Of a stretch of 8,336 nucleotides of DNA, positions 1 to 6,330 are shown piece by piece; the first letter of the stretch is position 1; each line of letters opens with the position of its first letter. The DNA comes from Acidobacteriota bacterium (GTDB lineage: Bacteria; Acidobacteriota; Blastocatellia; Pyrinomonadales; Pyrinomonadaceae). The DNA lies in NCBI GenBank assembly GCA_020853255.1, contig JADYZI010000028.1, positions 1 through 8,336 on the forward strand. The letters run 5' to 3'. A program made the translations under genes and the position numbers. The notes under the pieces are model-generated. The model had not been told where the DNA came from and did not search any database. It saw only the letters and a program-made list of their open reading frames with translations.

Positions 1-838
1 GCCCAAGATCGGGCGGAGCGGGTTCAGGTATCTCTTTCGCCTTCTCAGGGTCGAGTTCCTTCAGTTTGTCCTTTGCCGACTGGGCAGCGGGGCTCAACGG
101 GACGGGCTTCCCTTCCATATCCTTTGCCTCGCTGGCGGATTTGGCGATATTGAAGAGCAGATCGACGGCCTCCTGCTTCTTGCCCTGCTTTTCGTAGATC
201 TTGGCAAGTTCAAGGTTGAGCACATCCTTCGGCACAATGGGTGCGGGCATATCGGCCAGCTCTTTGTAGATAGCCGCCGCCTCGTCCAGGCGGCCGTCTT
301 CTACGCGGGTTTGCGCAAGCGCAAATTTTGAAAGCTTTCCAACCTCATCATTCTTTTTCGCAAGTTCTTCAAGCTGCTGGATCCCGACGGCCCTGTCGAG
401 AACAAGTTGATTGACCGCGATAAAATATTTTGCCTTTTCGGCCGCCCCGCCGCTGAATTCGTCAACGACCGCTTGAAATTCAGGTATCGCGGCCTGAGAG
501 CGTTCCTTCGCCGACGCAAATTGCTTCGTCGTGGAACCCATTGGGGCCGGGTTGCTGCTGATCACTGCATCAGACGTTTGTATCGCCTTGGCCAACGCAG
601 CCTGGGCGGCCGCATTGGTTCGCGAACTCCATGCAAAATATACGCCGATCAGGATCGCCAGAACGATCAAAGCACCAAGTCCGTAAAGCAGGGTACGCTT
701 TTGCCCTTCAAGCGATTTCCCTACTTCCTCGAACTTTTTGCCTACATTGCTCTGAAAGCTGTCCCTGTAACGCTCAGCCGCTTTGGCGTCGGTCTGGGGA
801 GCGACCGTGGTTACTACGCTTCTCTTTTTTCGTGCCAT
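1..838 (-). CDS. Membrane-anchored TPR-type protein (3' end outside window)
   Basis: The first 279 codons of this gene are in the window; the reading frame is open to the left edge, so the product is C-terminally incomplete here. Residues 1-49 are a charged, Lys/Arg-rich cytoplasmic stretch (starts MARKKRSVV). Residues about 50-70 form one hydrophobic helix (LLYGLGALIVLAILIGVYFA). The rest is Ala/Lys/Glu-rich helical sequence with TPR-like pairs, clearest at about 168-195 and 205-235 (for example 'GRLDEAAAIYKELAD' and 'YEKQGKKQEAVDLLFNIAK'). It ends in a Pro/Glu-rich stretch at the edge. One N-terminal anchor with outward TPRs resembles the YfgM/ancillary Sec translocon class, which helps periplasmic protein folding, but this assignment is by architecture only. 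A generic TPR scaffold is the alternative. The ATG at 838 is the only reasonable start; no clear Shine-Dalgarno precedes it. The gene is divergent from the ECF sigma factor. Confidence 0.85.
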   Translation of the reverse strand, partial: MARKKRSVVTTVAPQTDAKAAERYRDSFQSNVGKKFEEVGKSLEGQKRTLLYGLGALIVLAILIGVYFAWSSRTNAAAQAALAKAIQTSDAVISSNPAPMGSTTKQFASAKERSQAAIPEFQAVVDEFSGGAAEKAKYFIAVNQLVLDRAVGIQQLEELAKKNDEVGKLSKFALAQTRVEDGRLDEAAAIYKELADMPAPIVPKDVLNLELAKIYEKQGKKQEAVDLLFNIAKSASEAKDMEGKPVPLSPAAQSAKDKLKELDPEKAKEIPEPAPPDLG

Positions 839-873
839 TGGTTAAAACTGCAAAAAACGGGTTGCTTTATCGT

Positions 874-903
874 TGTATAATCGTGATAGCCGACTTTTTC
901 CAA
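874..903 (-). promoter_or_regulatory. Candidate sigma70-like promoter for the leftward TPR gene
   Basis: On the minus strand a -35-like TTGGAA (903-898) is followed after 18 nt by a -10-like TATACA (879-874), about 35 nt before the ATG at 838. Each hexamer matches about four of six consensus positions, so the call is moderate. The -35 lies just inside a perfect inverted repeat, which would place a bound repressor or activator directly over the promoter. Confidence 0.4.
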
Positions 904-930
904 AAGTATTAAGGTATCGCAAAAGTCGGC
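889..930. repeat. 10-bp-arm inverted repeat in promoter region
   Basis: GCCGACTTTT (889-898) and its exact reverse complement AAAAGTCGGC (921-930) are separated by 22 nt. The element overlaps the candidate -35 of the leftward promoter and lies upstream of both divergent genes, so it is not a terminator for either. It could be a two-site operator or a 5' structure. The centre-to-centre distance of the two arms is 32 bp, about three helical turns, compatible with a dimeric regulator binding one face of the DNA. Confidence 0.5.
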
Positions 931-1010
931 ATAGAGCAAACCAATTCCGGTCGTGAACGCTCCAACCAGGGGTTGCCCGCGGATTTAAGCAACCGAAACG
1001 GCCGGATAGG

Positions 1011-1030
1011 CAAGAATGATAAAATTCTTG
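1011..1030. repeat. 7-bp-arm inverted repeat abutting the ECF -35 box
   Basis: CAAGAAT (1011-1017) and ATTCTTG (1024-1030) are perfect reverse complements around a 6-nt centre (GATAAA). The total length is 20 bp, a common size for a dimeric regulator site. The right arm runs straight into the GGAAC of the predicted sigma factor promoter at 1031. It could be an activator site or simply an AT-rich upstream element. Confidence 0.4.
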
Positions 1031-1058
1031 GGAACAAATTTTGAGAGACGGTGTCTAA
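1031..1058 (+). promoter_or_regulatory. RpoE-type ECF promoter upstream of the sigma factor gene
   Basis: GGAACAA (1031-1037), 16 nt, then TCTAA (1054-1058, within GTCTAA). Known RpoE-group promoters have a GGAACTT -35 and a TCTRA -10 separated by about 16 nt, so both boxes and the spacing fit. Transcription would begin near 1064-1066, giving a leader of about 65 nt before the ATG at 1132. Its position directly ahead of an ECF sigma gene suggests positive autoregulation, as is usual for this family. The match was found by eye and not scored against the genome. Confidence 0.6.
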
Positions 1059-1119
1059 CATATCGAGCCCGTGTGAAGAAAGCGGCTCGAAGTTCGGAAC
1101 CTCCCGAATGAAGACAGGC

Positions 1120-1126
1120 GAGGCGG
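1120..1126 (+). promoter_or_regulatory. Shine-Dalgarno that decides the sigma factor start
   Basis: GAGGCGG lies just upstream of the ATG at 1132; the GAGG core is 8 nt from the start codon, an ideal distance. The upstream in-frame candidates are weaker: GTG at 1051 has only a GAGAG at short spacing, and ATG at 1108 has none. Confidence 0.55.
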
Positions 1127-1131
1127 AAAGG

Positions 1132-1782
1132 ATGTTCTTCAGCAGGTCGATCGCATTTGACGAAGATCAGGTCGATGCCGGTGCAGCGGTAGAGGTATCT
1201 TCTGTTTTTCCGAATTCGGAAGAGCGGTTCATTGAAAAGTTAAAGGCAGGCGACGCCAGAGCATTCGATTCTCTTGTTTGCCGCTATTCGAACGATATCT
1301 TTGCGCTGCTATATCGCCTGACCGAGAACCCGGAAGAAGCAGCGGACCTGACCCAGGAAACGTTCCTTAGCGCACTGACCGCGATCAAGGGGTTCCGCGG
1401 TGAAGCCGGTGTGAAAACCTGGCTGTTCAGGATCGCGATCAATCACTCGCGCAACCGCTTTCGCTGGTGGAAGCGGCGACGCCGGGACGTAACGGTTTCG
1501 ATCGATGCCGAGATCGGACAAAGTGAACGAAAGGTCCATGAGACGCTTGCCGATAATGGCCGCAGCCCGGAGGAAACGGCGTTGTCGAACGAACGGGAAC
1601 GGGCTCTGGCCGCGGCCCTGAACCAATTGCCCGAGATATTCAGGGAAGCAGTAATCCTTTGTGATATCGAAGGGTTAAGTTATGACGAGATCGCAGCGAC
1701 ATTGGGTGTAAATATTGGAACTGTAAAGTCCAGGATAGCTCGCGGACGCGACGACCTGAGACGAAAACTGAAGGATTTTTGA
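1132..1782 (+). CDS. ECF-type (sigma70 family) RNA polymerase sigma factor
   Basis: The product redirects RNA polymerase to a stress or envelope regulon. With the ATG at 1132 it has 216 residues, normal for an ECF sigma factor with only regions 2 and 4. Region 2 spans about 45-112 and includes the core-binding 'DLTQETFLSAL' (72-82) and a 'TWLFRIAINHSRNRFR' segment typical of region 2.4 and its end. A very basic WWKRRRRD (about 112-119) leads into the linker. Region 4 (about 161-214) has 'LPEIFREAVILCDIEGLSYDEIA' and the recognition helix 'TLGVNIGTVKSRIARGR'. The start is uncertain: an in-frame GTG at 1051 would add 27 residues and is bounded by a stop at 1042, but it has a poor ribosome site and precedes the predicted transcription start. 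The likely partner is the zinc-finger anti-sigma gene about 300 bp downstream. The target regulon cannot be read from this window. Confidence 0.92.
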   Translation: MFFSRSIAFDEDQVDAGAAVEVSSVFPNSEERFIEKLKAGDARAFDSLVCRYSNDIFALLYRLTENPEEAADLTQETFLSALTAIKGFRGEAGVKTWLFRIAINHSRNRFRWWKRRRRDVTVSIDAEIGQSERKVHETLADNGRSPEETALSNERERALAAALNQLPEIFREAVILCDIEGLSYDEIAATLGVNIGTVKSRIARGRDDLRRKLKDF

Positions 1783-2078
1783 AAAGTTGGGTTGAATGAC
1801 TGGCTCGCCCCGGTTTTATCTTTGAAGACGCTACTATCGGTGCCAAACGAGGTCGAAGAGAACGGTGTTTGCGGTTGGTCTGGAAGAATGGTAATTGGCT
1901 GCTTTTTTGAAATAGATCAGCAACAAATCTAGCTCAAAAGCCATTATCACAAAGCCTTAGCGGCCGACAGACGCAGCGTTGTTCCCTGCGATCAGGGAAC
2001 AGCCGGGGTCAGCGAGTCATTCAGCACGTGTCAACGGTGGAGGATAGGAGAACGGCATACCGGCCTCCTCTAAAACCA
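1783..2078. other. Long gap between sigma and anti-sigma genes
   Basis: Cognate sigma and anti-sigma genes usually overlap or lie a few bases apart; here 296 bp separate the sigma stop from the preferred anti-sigma start. I see no family-recognisable ORF. A 14-codon frame at 1888-1932 has no support. A T-run near 1903-1908 has no matching stem before it. The notable element is the palindrome at 1981-2000. Two in-frame GTG codons at 2028 and 2037 could extend the anti-sigma gene upstream. A GGAGGATAGGAG stretch at 2038-2049 resembles a strong Shine-Dalgarno, yet no ATG, GTG or TTG follows at a usable distance. Confidence 0.5.
1981..2000. repeat. Perfect palindrome GTTCCCTG-N4-CAGGGAAC
   Basis: The two 8-bp arms are exact reverse complements around CGAT. 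Each arm carries GGGAAC on one strand, the same hexamer that forms the -35 of the predicted ECF promoter at 1030-1035. On the plus strand it is followed 16 nt later by TCATT (2017-2021), a poorer -10 than at the sigma gene and 2 nt closer than the RpoE norm. It may be an operator, a second weak ECF promoter, or an mRNA hairpin in the anti-sigma leader. Confidence 0.5.
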
Positions 2079-2882
2079 ATGAAATGTATCGATCTACAAT
2101 TTATTCTCCCGCTTTACCCGGACAATGTACTGAGTGAAGACGAACAGTCAGCAGCCGGGCAGCATATGGATAGCTGTCCAGTTTGCCGGCAGCGGCTGGC
2201 CGATCTATTGGAAGTAAGGAACAATTTCCGTTCGGTGAATCGCCCTCAGCTTTCGCGCTCGGCAATAATGGATCTGCGGCGGACCGTCTCAGCTAAACTT
2301 GAGGCTGCAACAGGACGCCAGCTCTTTCAACCGGCCGAGAACCGCCGTCGCTGGGTCGATGTATGGCTGATGCCGTTTGCGGTCGGGTCGATCAGCTCGC
2401 TCGTCTTAGGGTTCACGCTCTTGTGGGTAATAGTGAACGGCGAGCTCCAGCCTCGAACAAGTGACGTCGCAAGGAGCGGATCAGCAGACACGACTATCCT
2501 CTATCCCTATTCGCCTTCATCTTCTCTTGCCGATGTCGATCTGAATCCGCTGGAGTACGCGAACTCGCGGGCTGAGTGGTCGCAGGAATCTCCAAGCATC
2601 AACCCGCACGGGTCACTGGTAGCCTTGACCGAGAATCTTTTAAGCGAGGTAAAGGATAGCGATGAGGTAACGGTCGTTGCAGATATATACGGTAACGGAT
2701 CGGCCACGATCGCACAGGTCGTAGAGCCTTCTTCGGACACGCGAGCCGTCAACGAACTTCAGCGGGCGCTTGAGTCTTCGCCGTCAGCGGCCTTCGTGCC
2801 GGCAAGCTTTGATCAAAGAAGTGAGCCTGTGCGTGTTGTGCTCAAGATCCAGAGCGTCAGCGTCAACACAAAGCTGCGATGA
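2079..2882 (+). CDS. Zinc-finger anti-sigma factor with periplasmic TonB_C-like domain
   Basis: The product is predicted to hold the ECF sigma factor at the membrane until a signal releases it. From the ATG at 2079 it has 267 residues. Residues 1-37 match the zinc-binding anti-sigma fold: Cys3 then His29-x3-Cys33-x2-Cys36, with the usual 'LPLYPDNVLSEDE' between. A single membrane helix lies at about 95-119. The outer part has a Ser/Asn-rich linker and a compact C-terminal unit (about 195-264) with the TonB_C pattern: 'VVADIYGNGSATIAQVV', a helix with 'AVNELQRALES', then 'AFVPASF' and a final strand 'PVRVVLKIQSVSV'. The ATG at 2079 is preferred because family members begin MKC; GTG at 2028 would add 17 residues. 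Neither has a good Shine-Dalgarno. The TonB_C reading is from pattern only. Confidence 0.82.
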   Translation: MKCIDLQFILPLYPDNVLSEDEQSAAGQHMDSCPVCRQRLADLLEVRNNFRSVNRPQLSRSAIMDLRRTVSAKLEAATGRQLFQPAENRRRWVDVWLMPFAVGSISSLVLGFTLLWVIVNGELQPRTSDVARSGSADTTILYPYSPSSSLADVDLNPLEYANSRAEWSQESPSINPHGSLVALTENLLSEVKDSDEVTVVADIYGNGSATIAQVVEPSSDTRAVNELQRALESSPSAAFVPASFDQRSEPVRVVLKIQSVSVNTKLR

Positions 2883-2896
2883 TCTAACTAACCCTC

Positions 2897-2926
2897 CGAT
2901 CGCTACGAATTATCGATCGTCTTTTT
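2897..2926 (+). terminator. Weak candidate Rho-independent terminator for the anti-sigma gene
   Basis: CGATCG (2897-2902) and CGATCG (2914-2919) can pair across an 11-nt loop and are followed by TCTTTTT (2920-2926) on the plus strand, 15 nt after the anti-sigma stop. The stem is only 6 bp, so this is tentative. It overlaps the last codons and stop of the convergent TPR gene. Confidence 0.3.
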
Positions 2927-4294
2927 CAGCGTTTCCGCAAGATCTTTATCCAGCGAGAGAAGCGTATTGTACTGCTCCAACGCACCGGCCTTGTCCTTTT
3001 CGATAAGGAGGATCACCCCAAGGTTGAAATACGCCCGGCTCAATTTTGGGTTTAGGGCGATCGCCTTTTTATAGGCAGCAAGTGCACCTTCATTCTGCTG
3101 AAGATCGGCGTAAACGTTCCCTAGAGTATAGAAACCGTCCGCATCCTCCGGCTTATCCTTTGTATATGCCTGCATGCTGGTAAGTGCACGCTTTAGATAT
3201 TTGTCCGCATCTGCCCGCTTGCCCATCTCCTGGCTGACGCGTGCGATATAAAAGAGGCTCTCGCCGTCCTCGGGCGACAATCGCAAAGCGGAATTGCACG
3301 CCCCAAAGGCAAGTTCCGGCCTCTTCGCCTGATAATACGCGCGGCACAGGTTCGTGTACGCGACCGGATCGTTGGGGAGCAATTGAGTTGCCGATGTACC
3401 GGCAGCGATCGCATCGTCGTTCCGTTTAGCAAGGCTGTAGAACATCGCCAGATCTTTGTACACCTCGCCGTTCGTAGCATTCAGGCGTCGACCGGCCTCC
3501 AGCACCTTGATCGCTTCATCTATCTGATTCTGGCTTCGATGGAGCTCGGCAAGTTGGCGGTATGATTCCAACTTGTCCGGACGTGACTTTAAAGCGCGGG
3601 AGAATGCATCGATCGCTTCCGGTATCATGTGCTGCGCATAACGGGCACGACCGAGCAAGAGGAGGGCATCCGCCAAAAATTGCGTGTTCCGCTTGATCGC
3701 CTCCTCCGCCGCGGCGGCCTGTCCGACAATATCGCCCATCTTCGATTTGGCCTCGGCAACCTTGAAATACAGGTCCGCGGGATTCGGCGATCTTGGTATC
3801 GCCTTCATGTAAGCATCCGCCGCCTTTGCAAAATCTCCCTTTCGATAGAGCAGGTCCGCCGCCGCCATCTGAAAGCGGTAATTGTCTGGATCGTCCGCAA
3901 GGATCCGGTTGACATCAGCAAGTGCCTCGGCGTACCGGCCAAGCTTGTCGTATGCCTCCCAACGAACACGGGCTACATCGAGCGGTTTCTGGCCGTTCTT
4001 TAACGCCAGGTCGAGCTCCGCCACGGCCTGGGCATATTCCTCAAGAAAAAGATGTGCCTTACCCTTTCGAAACCGAGCCTCTCCGTCATTCGGCAGCATC
4101 CCAAGGGCCTGGGCGTAATTCGTAACGGCCGATCGATAATTTCGTTGATCAAATGCCTTATCAGCCTCGCGAATGAGTTGCTCCGCCCGCTGACGGTCTT
4201 TCTTTGACTGAGCGAACGAGGGCTGTGCTGCGGCTCCCACCATGATCAGCATCAGCCCAACGATCACAAATTTTCCACATGATATTTGACTCAT
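2903..4294 (-). CDS. Secreted TPR-repeat protein, kinase operon partner
   Basis: The 463-residue product begins with a signal peptide (MSQISCGKFVIVGLMLIMVGAAAQPSFAQ, given as residues 1-29: short basic start, hydrophobic core, AxA-like site PSFA just before Gln29). Everything after is TPR helical repeats, about eleven units of near 34 residues from residue 35 to the end, with typical signatures such as 'YRSAVTNYAQALGMLPND', 'IPEAIDAFSRALKSRPDK' and 'NEGALAAYKKAIALNPK'. TPR solenoids are protein-binding scaffolds and no catalytic domain is present. The protein should be periplasmic or outer-surface. The start is supported by AAGGAG 8 nt upstream and lies only 17 nt after the kinase stop, so the two are cotranscribed and probably translationally linked. 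It may bind the outer tail of the kinase or another envelope complex; this is inference. Confidence 0.9.
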   Translation of the reverse strand: MSQISCGKFVIVGLMLIMVGAAAQPSFAQSKKDRQRAEQLIREADKAFDQRNYRSAVTNYAQALGMLPNDGEARFRKGKAHLFLEEYAQAVAELDLALKNGQKPLDVARVRWEAYDKLGRYAEALADVNRILADDPDNYRFQMAAADLLYRKGDFAKAADAYMKAIPRSPNPADLYFKVAEAKSKMGDIVGQAAAAEEAIKRNTQFLADALLLLGRARYAQHMIPEAIDAFSRALKSRPDKLESYRQLAELHRSQNQIDEAIKVLEAGRRLNATNGEVYKDLAMFYSLAKRNDDAIAAGTSATQLLPNDPVAYTNLCRAYYQAKRPELAFGACNSALRLSPEDGESLFYIARVSQEMGKRADADKYLKRALTSMQAYTKDKPEDADGFYTLGNVYADLQQNEGALAAYKKAIALNPKLSRAYFNLGVILLIEKDKAGALEQYNTLLSLDKDLAETLKKTIDNS

Positions 4295-4300
4295 CTCGTT

Positions 4301-4308
4301 AGCTCCTT
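4301..4308 (-). promoter_or_regulatory. Strong Shine-Dalgarno of the TPR gene in the kinase-TPR gap
   Basis: On the minus strand AAGGAGCT occupies most of the 17-nt gap between the kinase stop and the TPR start, with AGGAG 8 nt from the ATG. It fixes the TPR start and supports an operon without an internal promoter. Confidence 0.65.
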
Positions 4309-4311
4309 CTA

Positions 4312-6228
4312 CTAAGGAAGAACGGTCGGCCTCGGGTTCGGCCCGCGTTTTGGCGGCGTCTTCGGCGGCGGGGTTACACGCGGTGCGGGCGGCCGCGGAG
4401 TGGGCCGCGCATCGTCACGGTCCGGCACGGTCTCCGGCCTGTTCTCCGGTGTTGGCTCTACCAAAATACTATTCGAATTGCCATTCACAGAGCTGTTGGA
4501 GTTGCCTATCTCCACATTCGTATTGCTCTCGATCGTCGGCTCGGGCGAAGGCGTCGGAGCAATCGTTGCCTCAGGCGTTGGTTCCGGTGTCGGTTCGGGT
4601 TCGGCCATACCTGGGCCATAAGCCATGTAGGCCCAAATACCGCCGCCCACAACCGCGGCCAACAACAAGAGTGCCGCAAGCCCGCCTATCACGGCAATAA
4701 GCTTTCCTGACGATTTTTTCGGCGGCGGCGCAGCAACCCGTGCCGGAGCAGCCTCGACCACAGGAATGTCTTCTTCAGCCGGCCGGAACGCCGCGGTTTG
4801 AAACTGATCTGACTCGGACACTTCGGCTGGCCGGACCTCGTCATCAAAGAATTCCGGCACGTCCGAAATTCCGTTGTCAGACGGCGGAACAGGCGGGGCC
4901 GCGGCACCGCCCTGATCGAGCGAAATGAAAGGTACCGTTGCATCCGCAACGAGGCCGCCAGATCCACCTTGTGTCGAACGAATATCGGCGGACGGCGCTT
5001 CGGACCGGTGCGGGTCATCGAACGAACCCTGCGCGTCCAGGCTGGATGTATCCTGACGTTCAGGCTCAAGTTGAACTTCTGGCAGCGAGTGACTGCCAGC
5101 AATGAACACTTCGGTCTTTATTCCGGATTGATTCGTATCGCCAATGCCTGGGTCGAACGAGCCGTATGCCATCGTTGCCTCAAGGTCCACCACTGGCTCT
5201 GGCTCCCGCTCCGCAGCCACAGGCTCGCTATTGGCATGACTTGCGAGACCGCTCGTCACAGGGGCGACAGGCCCGGCAATGCTGGGTTCATCAACTATCT
5301 TTGATTCTGGCGGCACGACGCCGGCTGCCTCCGCCTGCTCAGCGGTAAATGCTACGGTACTCGCCGAAGTTGCCTGCTGCAGTTCATTGAAAGCCTTACG
5401 AAGAACACGCTGCATTTCGCGAGCATTTGCATAGCGCTTTTCCTGGCTGACTTCCATTCCCCGCAAAAGAACCTCTGAAACCACGCTCGGGACCTCGAGG
5501 TTTAGCTCATGAGGCGGCGTTATCGGGTCAGGCAATCCATTTAGCATCGTGTCCGCACGCGAAAGAGCATCGACAGGCACCACGTTCGTGAGCAGTTGAT
5601 AGAGCGTTGCAGAGAGCGAGTAAAGGTCGCTTCGCGGGCTTGTTCCGATACCGCGGATCTGTTCCATCGGAGCGTAATGAGGTGTGTACCCGACAACGCT
5701 CCCCGCACTTCCCGACTGAGATATGTTCGTATGGCCGGTCGAGGTCTTGGACAGGCCGAAATCAAGGAGAATGATGTGATTCTCGTCGGTCAGCTTGAGG
5801 TTCTGCGGCTTGATGTCGCGATGTATGATCGGCGGTTCGTGCGTATGCAGGTATGACAAAGCATCCAAAAGCTGGTCCGCCCAGAACAAAACCCAACTCA
5901 CGGGAAACGGCTTTCCCGCCGATTCGAGCCGTTTGGAAAGGTCGTCACCCGAAATGTGCTCCATTACCAAATATTGCTCGTCGCCTTCGCCAAAGTGATC
6001 ACTGACCTTCGGTAGGACCGGGTGGCGCATGCGTGCCAGCGTGCGGGCCTCGCGTTCAAACGCGTTTCCGAGCATTTCGTCACCGGCAAAGAACGTGCGT
6101 TTCAGGGCCACGGCGCTGCCCAGGCGCTGATCGACCGCGAGGTATACCTCGCCCATGCCGCCTTTTCCGATAAGGTGAACAACGAGATACCTGTTCTGTA
6201 TGAGGGTGTTTTGAGCTAATGGTTTCAT
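4312..6228 (-). CDS. Transmembrane PknB-like Ser/Thr protein kinase
   Basis: The 638-residue product transfers phosphate from ATP to Ser/Thr of target proteins. The kinase domain (about 14-285) has all key residues: glycine loop GKGGMG (21-26), Lys43 in ALK, Glu60 of helix C, catalytic loop HRDIKPQN (136-143, Asp138), DFG (156-158), a Ser/Thr-rich activation loop and YAPMEQ (185-190), so it should be active. Residues about 290-505 are an acidic, low-complexity cytoplasmic linker. One membrane helix follows (about 509-533, after PPPKKSSGK). The outer tail (about 538-638) is Pro/Glu/Thr repeats (PEPTPEPTP), an Asn/Ser-rich patch (NSNSSVNGNSNS) and a basic Pro-rich end; no PASTA or other folded sensor is visible. 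The ATG at 6228 fits the family start (NTLIQNRYLVVHLIG) but has a weak ribosome site. The secreted TPR gene follows in the same operon. Confidence 0.95.
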   Translation of the reverse strand: MKPLAQNTLIQNRYLVVHLIGKGGMGEVYLAVDQRLGSAVALKRTFFAGDEMLGNAFEREARTLARMRHPVLPKVSDHFGEGDEQYLVMEHISGDDLSKRLESAGKPFPVSWVLFWADQLLDALSYLHTHEPPIIHRDIKPQNLKLTDENHIILLDFGLSKTSTGHTNISQSGSAGSVVGYTPHYAPMEQIRGIGTSPRSDLYSLSATLYQLLTNVVPVDALSRADTMLNGLPDPITPPHELNLEVPSVVSEVLLRGMEVSQEKRYANAREMQRVLRKAFNELQQATSASTVAFTAEQAEAAGVVPPESKIVDEPSIAGPVAPVTSGLASHANSEPVAAEREPEPVVDLEATMAYGSFDPGIGDTNQSGIKTEVFIAGSHSLPEVQLEPERQDTSSLDAQGSFDDPHRSEAPSADIRSTQGGSGGLVADATVPFISLDQGGAAAPPVPPSDNGISDVPEFFDDEVRPAEVSESDQFQTAAFRPAEEDIPVVEAAPARVAAPPPKKSSGKLIAVIGGLAALLLLAAVVGGGIWAYMAYGPGMAEPEPTPEPTPEATIAPTPSPEPTIESNTNVEIGNSNSSVNGNSNSILVEPTPENRPETVPDRDDARPTPRPPAPRVTPPPKTPPKRGPNPRPTVLP

Positions 6229-6255
6229 CGGATTTCGGGCAGCAGATCGGGCCGC

Positions 6256-6296
6256 ATTACCCTGTTTCTTAGTTTAGCTGAGAATTTATTACCCTG
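6256..6296. repeat. Direct repeat ATTACCCTG in the kinase leader
   Basis: ATTACCCTG occurs at 6256-6264 and 6288-6296, an exact 9-bp direct repeat with a 32-bp period (about three helical turns). It fills much of the 102-nt gap between the zinc-protein stop and the kinase start. It could be a paired regulator site controlling the kinase separately from the upstream gene, or a chance repeat. I found no convincing -35/-10 pair in the gap. Confidence 0.4.
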
Positions 6297-6330
6297 GGCC
6301 AAATCGCGGAAAAGAGTGCCGTCAAACATT

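Larger units (their letters stand above)
839..1131. other. Divergent intergenic control region
   Basis: This stretch separates the leftward TPR gene from the rightward sigma factor gene. I see no convincing coding sequence in it. It holds a sigma70-like promoter on the minus strand, a 10-bp-arm inverted repeat, a 7-bp-arm inverted repeat, and an RpoE-like ECF promoter on the plus strand, each listed separately. Positions 931-1010 contain nothing I can name. An in-frame GTG at 1051 could extend the sigma factor into this region, but it sits upstream of the predicted ECF transcription start. Confidence 0.6.

Noticed and set aside
407..880. 157-codon plus-strand open frame
   Set aside because: It lies opposite the TPR gene, whose minus-strand frame gives a clean anchor helix and TPR-like repeats. 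The plus-strand translation is Arg/Cys-rich with no family features.
1309..1626. 105-codon minus-strand frame inside the sigma factor gene
   Set aside because: Antisense shadow of clearly recognisable ECF region 2 and linker coding.
1717..1744. GGAACTG inside the sigma factor gene as a possible ECF -35
   Set aside because: The position 16 nt downstream reads TCGCG, not a TCTRA -10, and the sequence is explained by conserved region 4 coding.
1888..1932. 14-codon ORF in the sigma/anti-sigma gap
   Set aside because: It has only a GGAAG too close to the ATG, no recognisable sequence, and is within chance expectation.
4689..5102. 137-codon minus-strand frame overlapping the kinase linker
   Set aside because: Same strand but a different frame from the kinase; Arg-rich out-of-frame translation with no domain. 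The kinase frame continues unbroken to its membrane helix.
6022..6219. Plus-strand frames over the kinase N-terminal region
   Set aside because: Opposite strand of the highly conserved glycine loop and helix C coding; no independent support.
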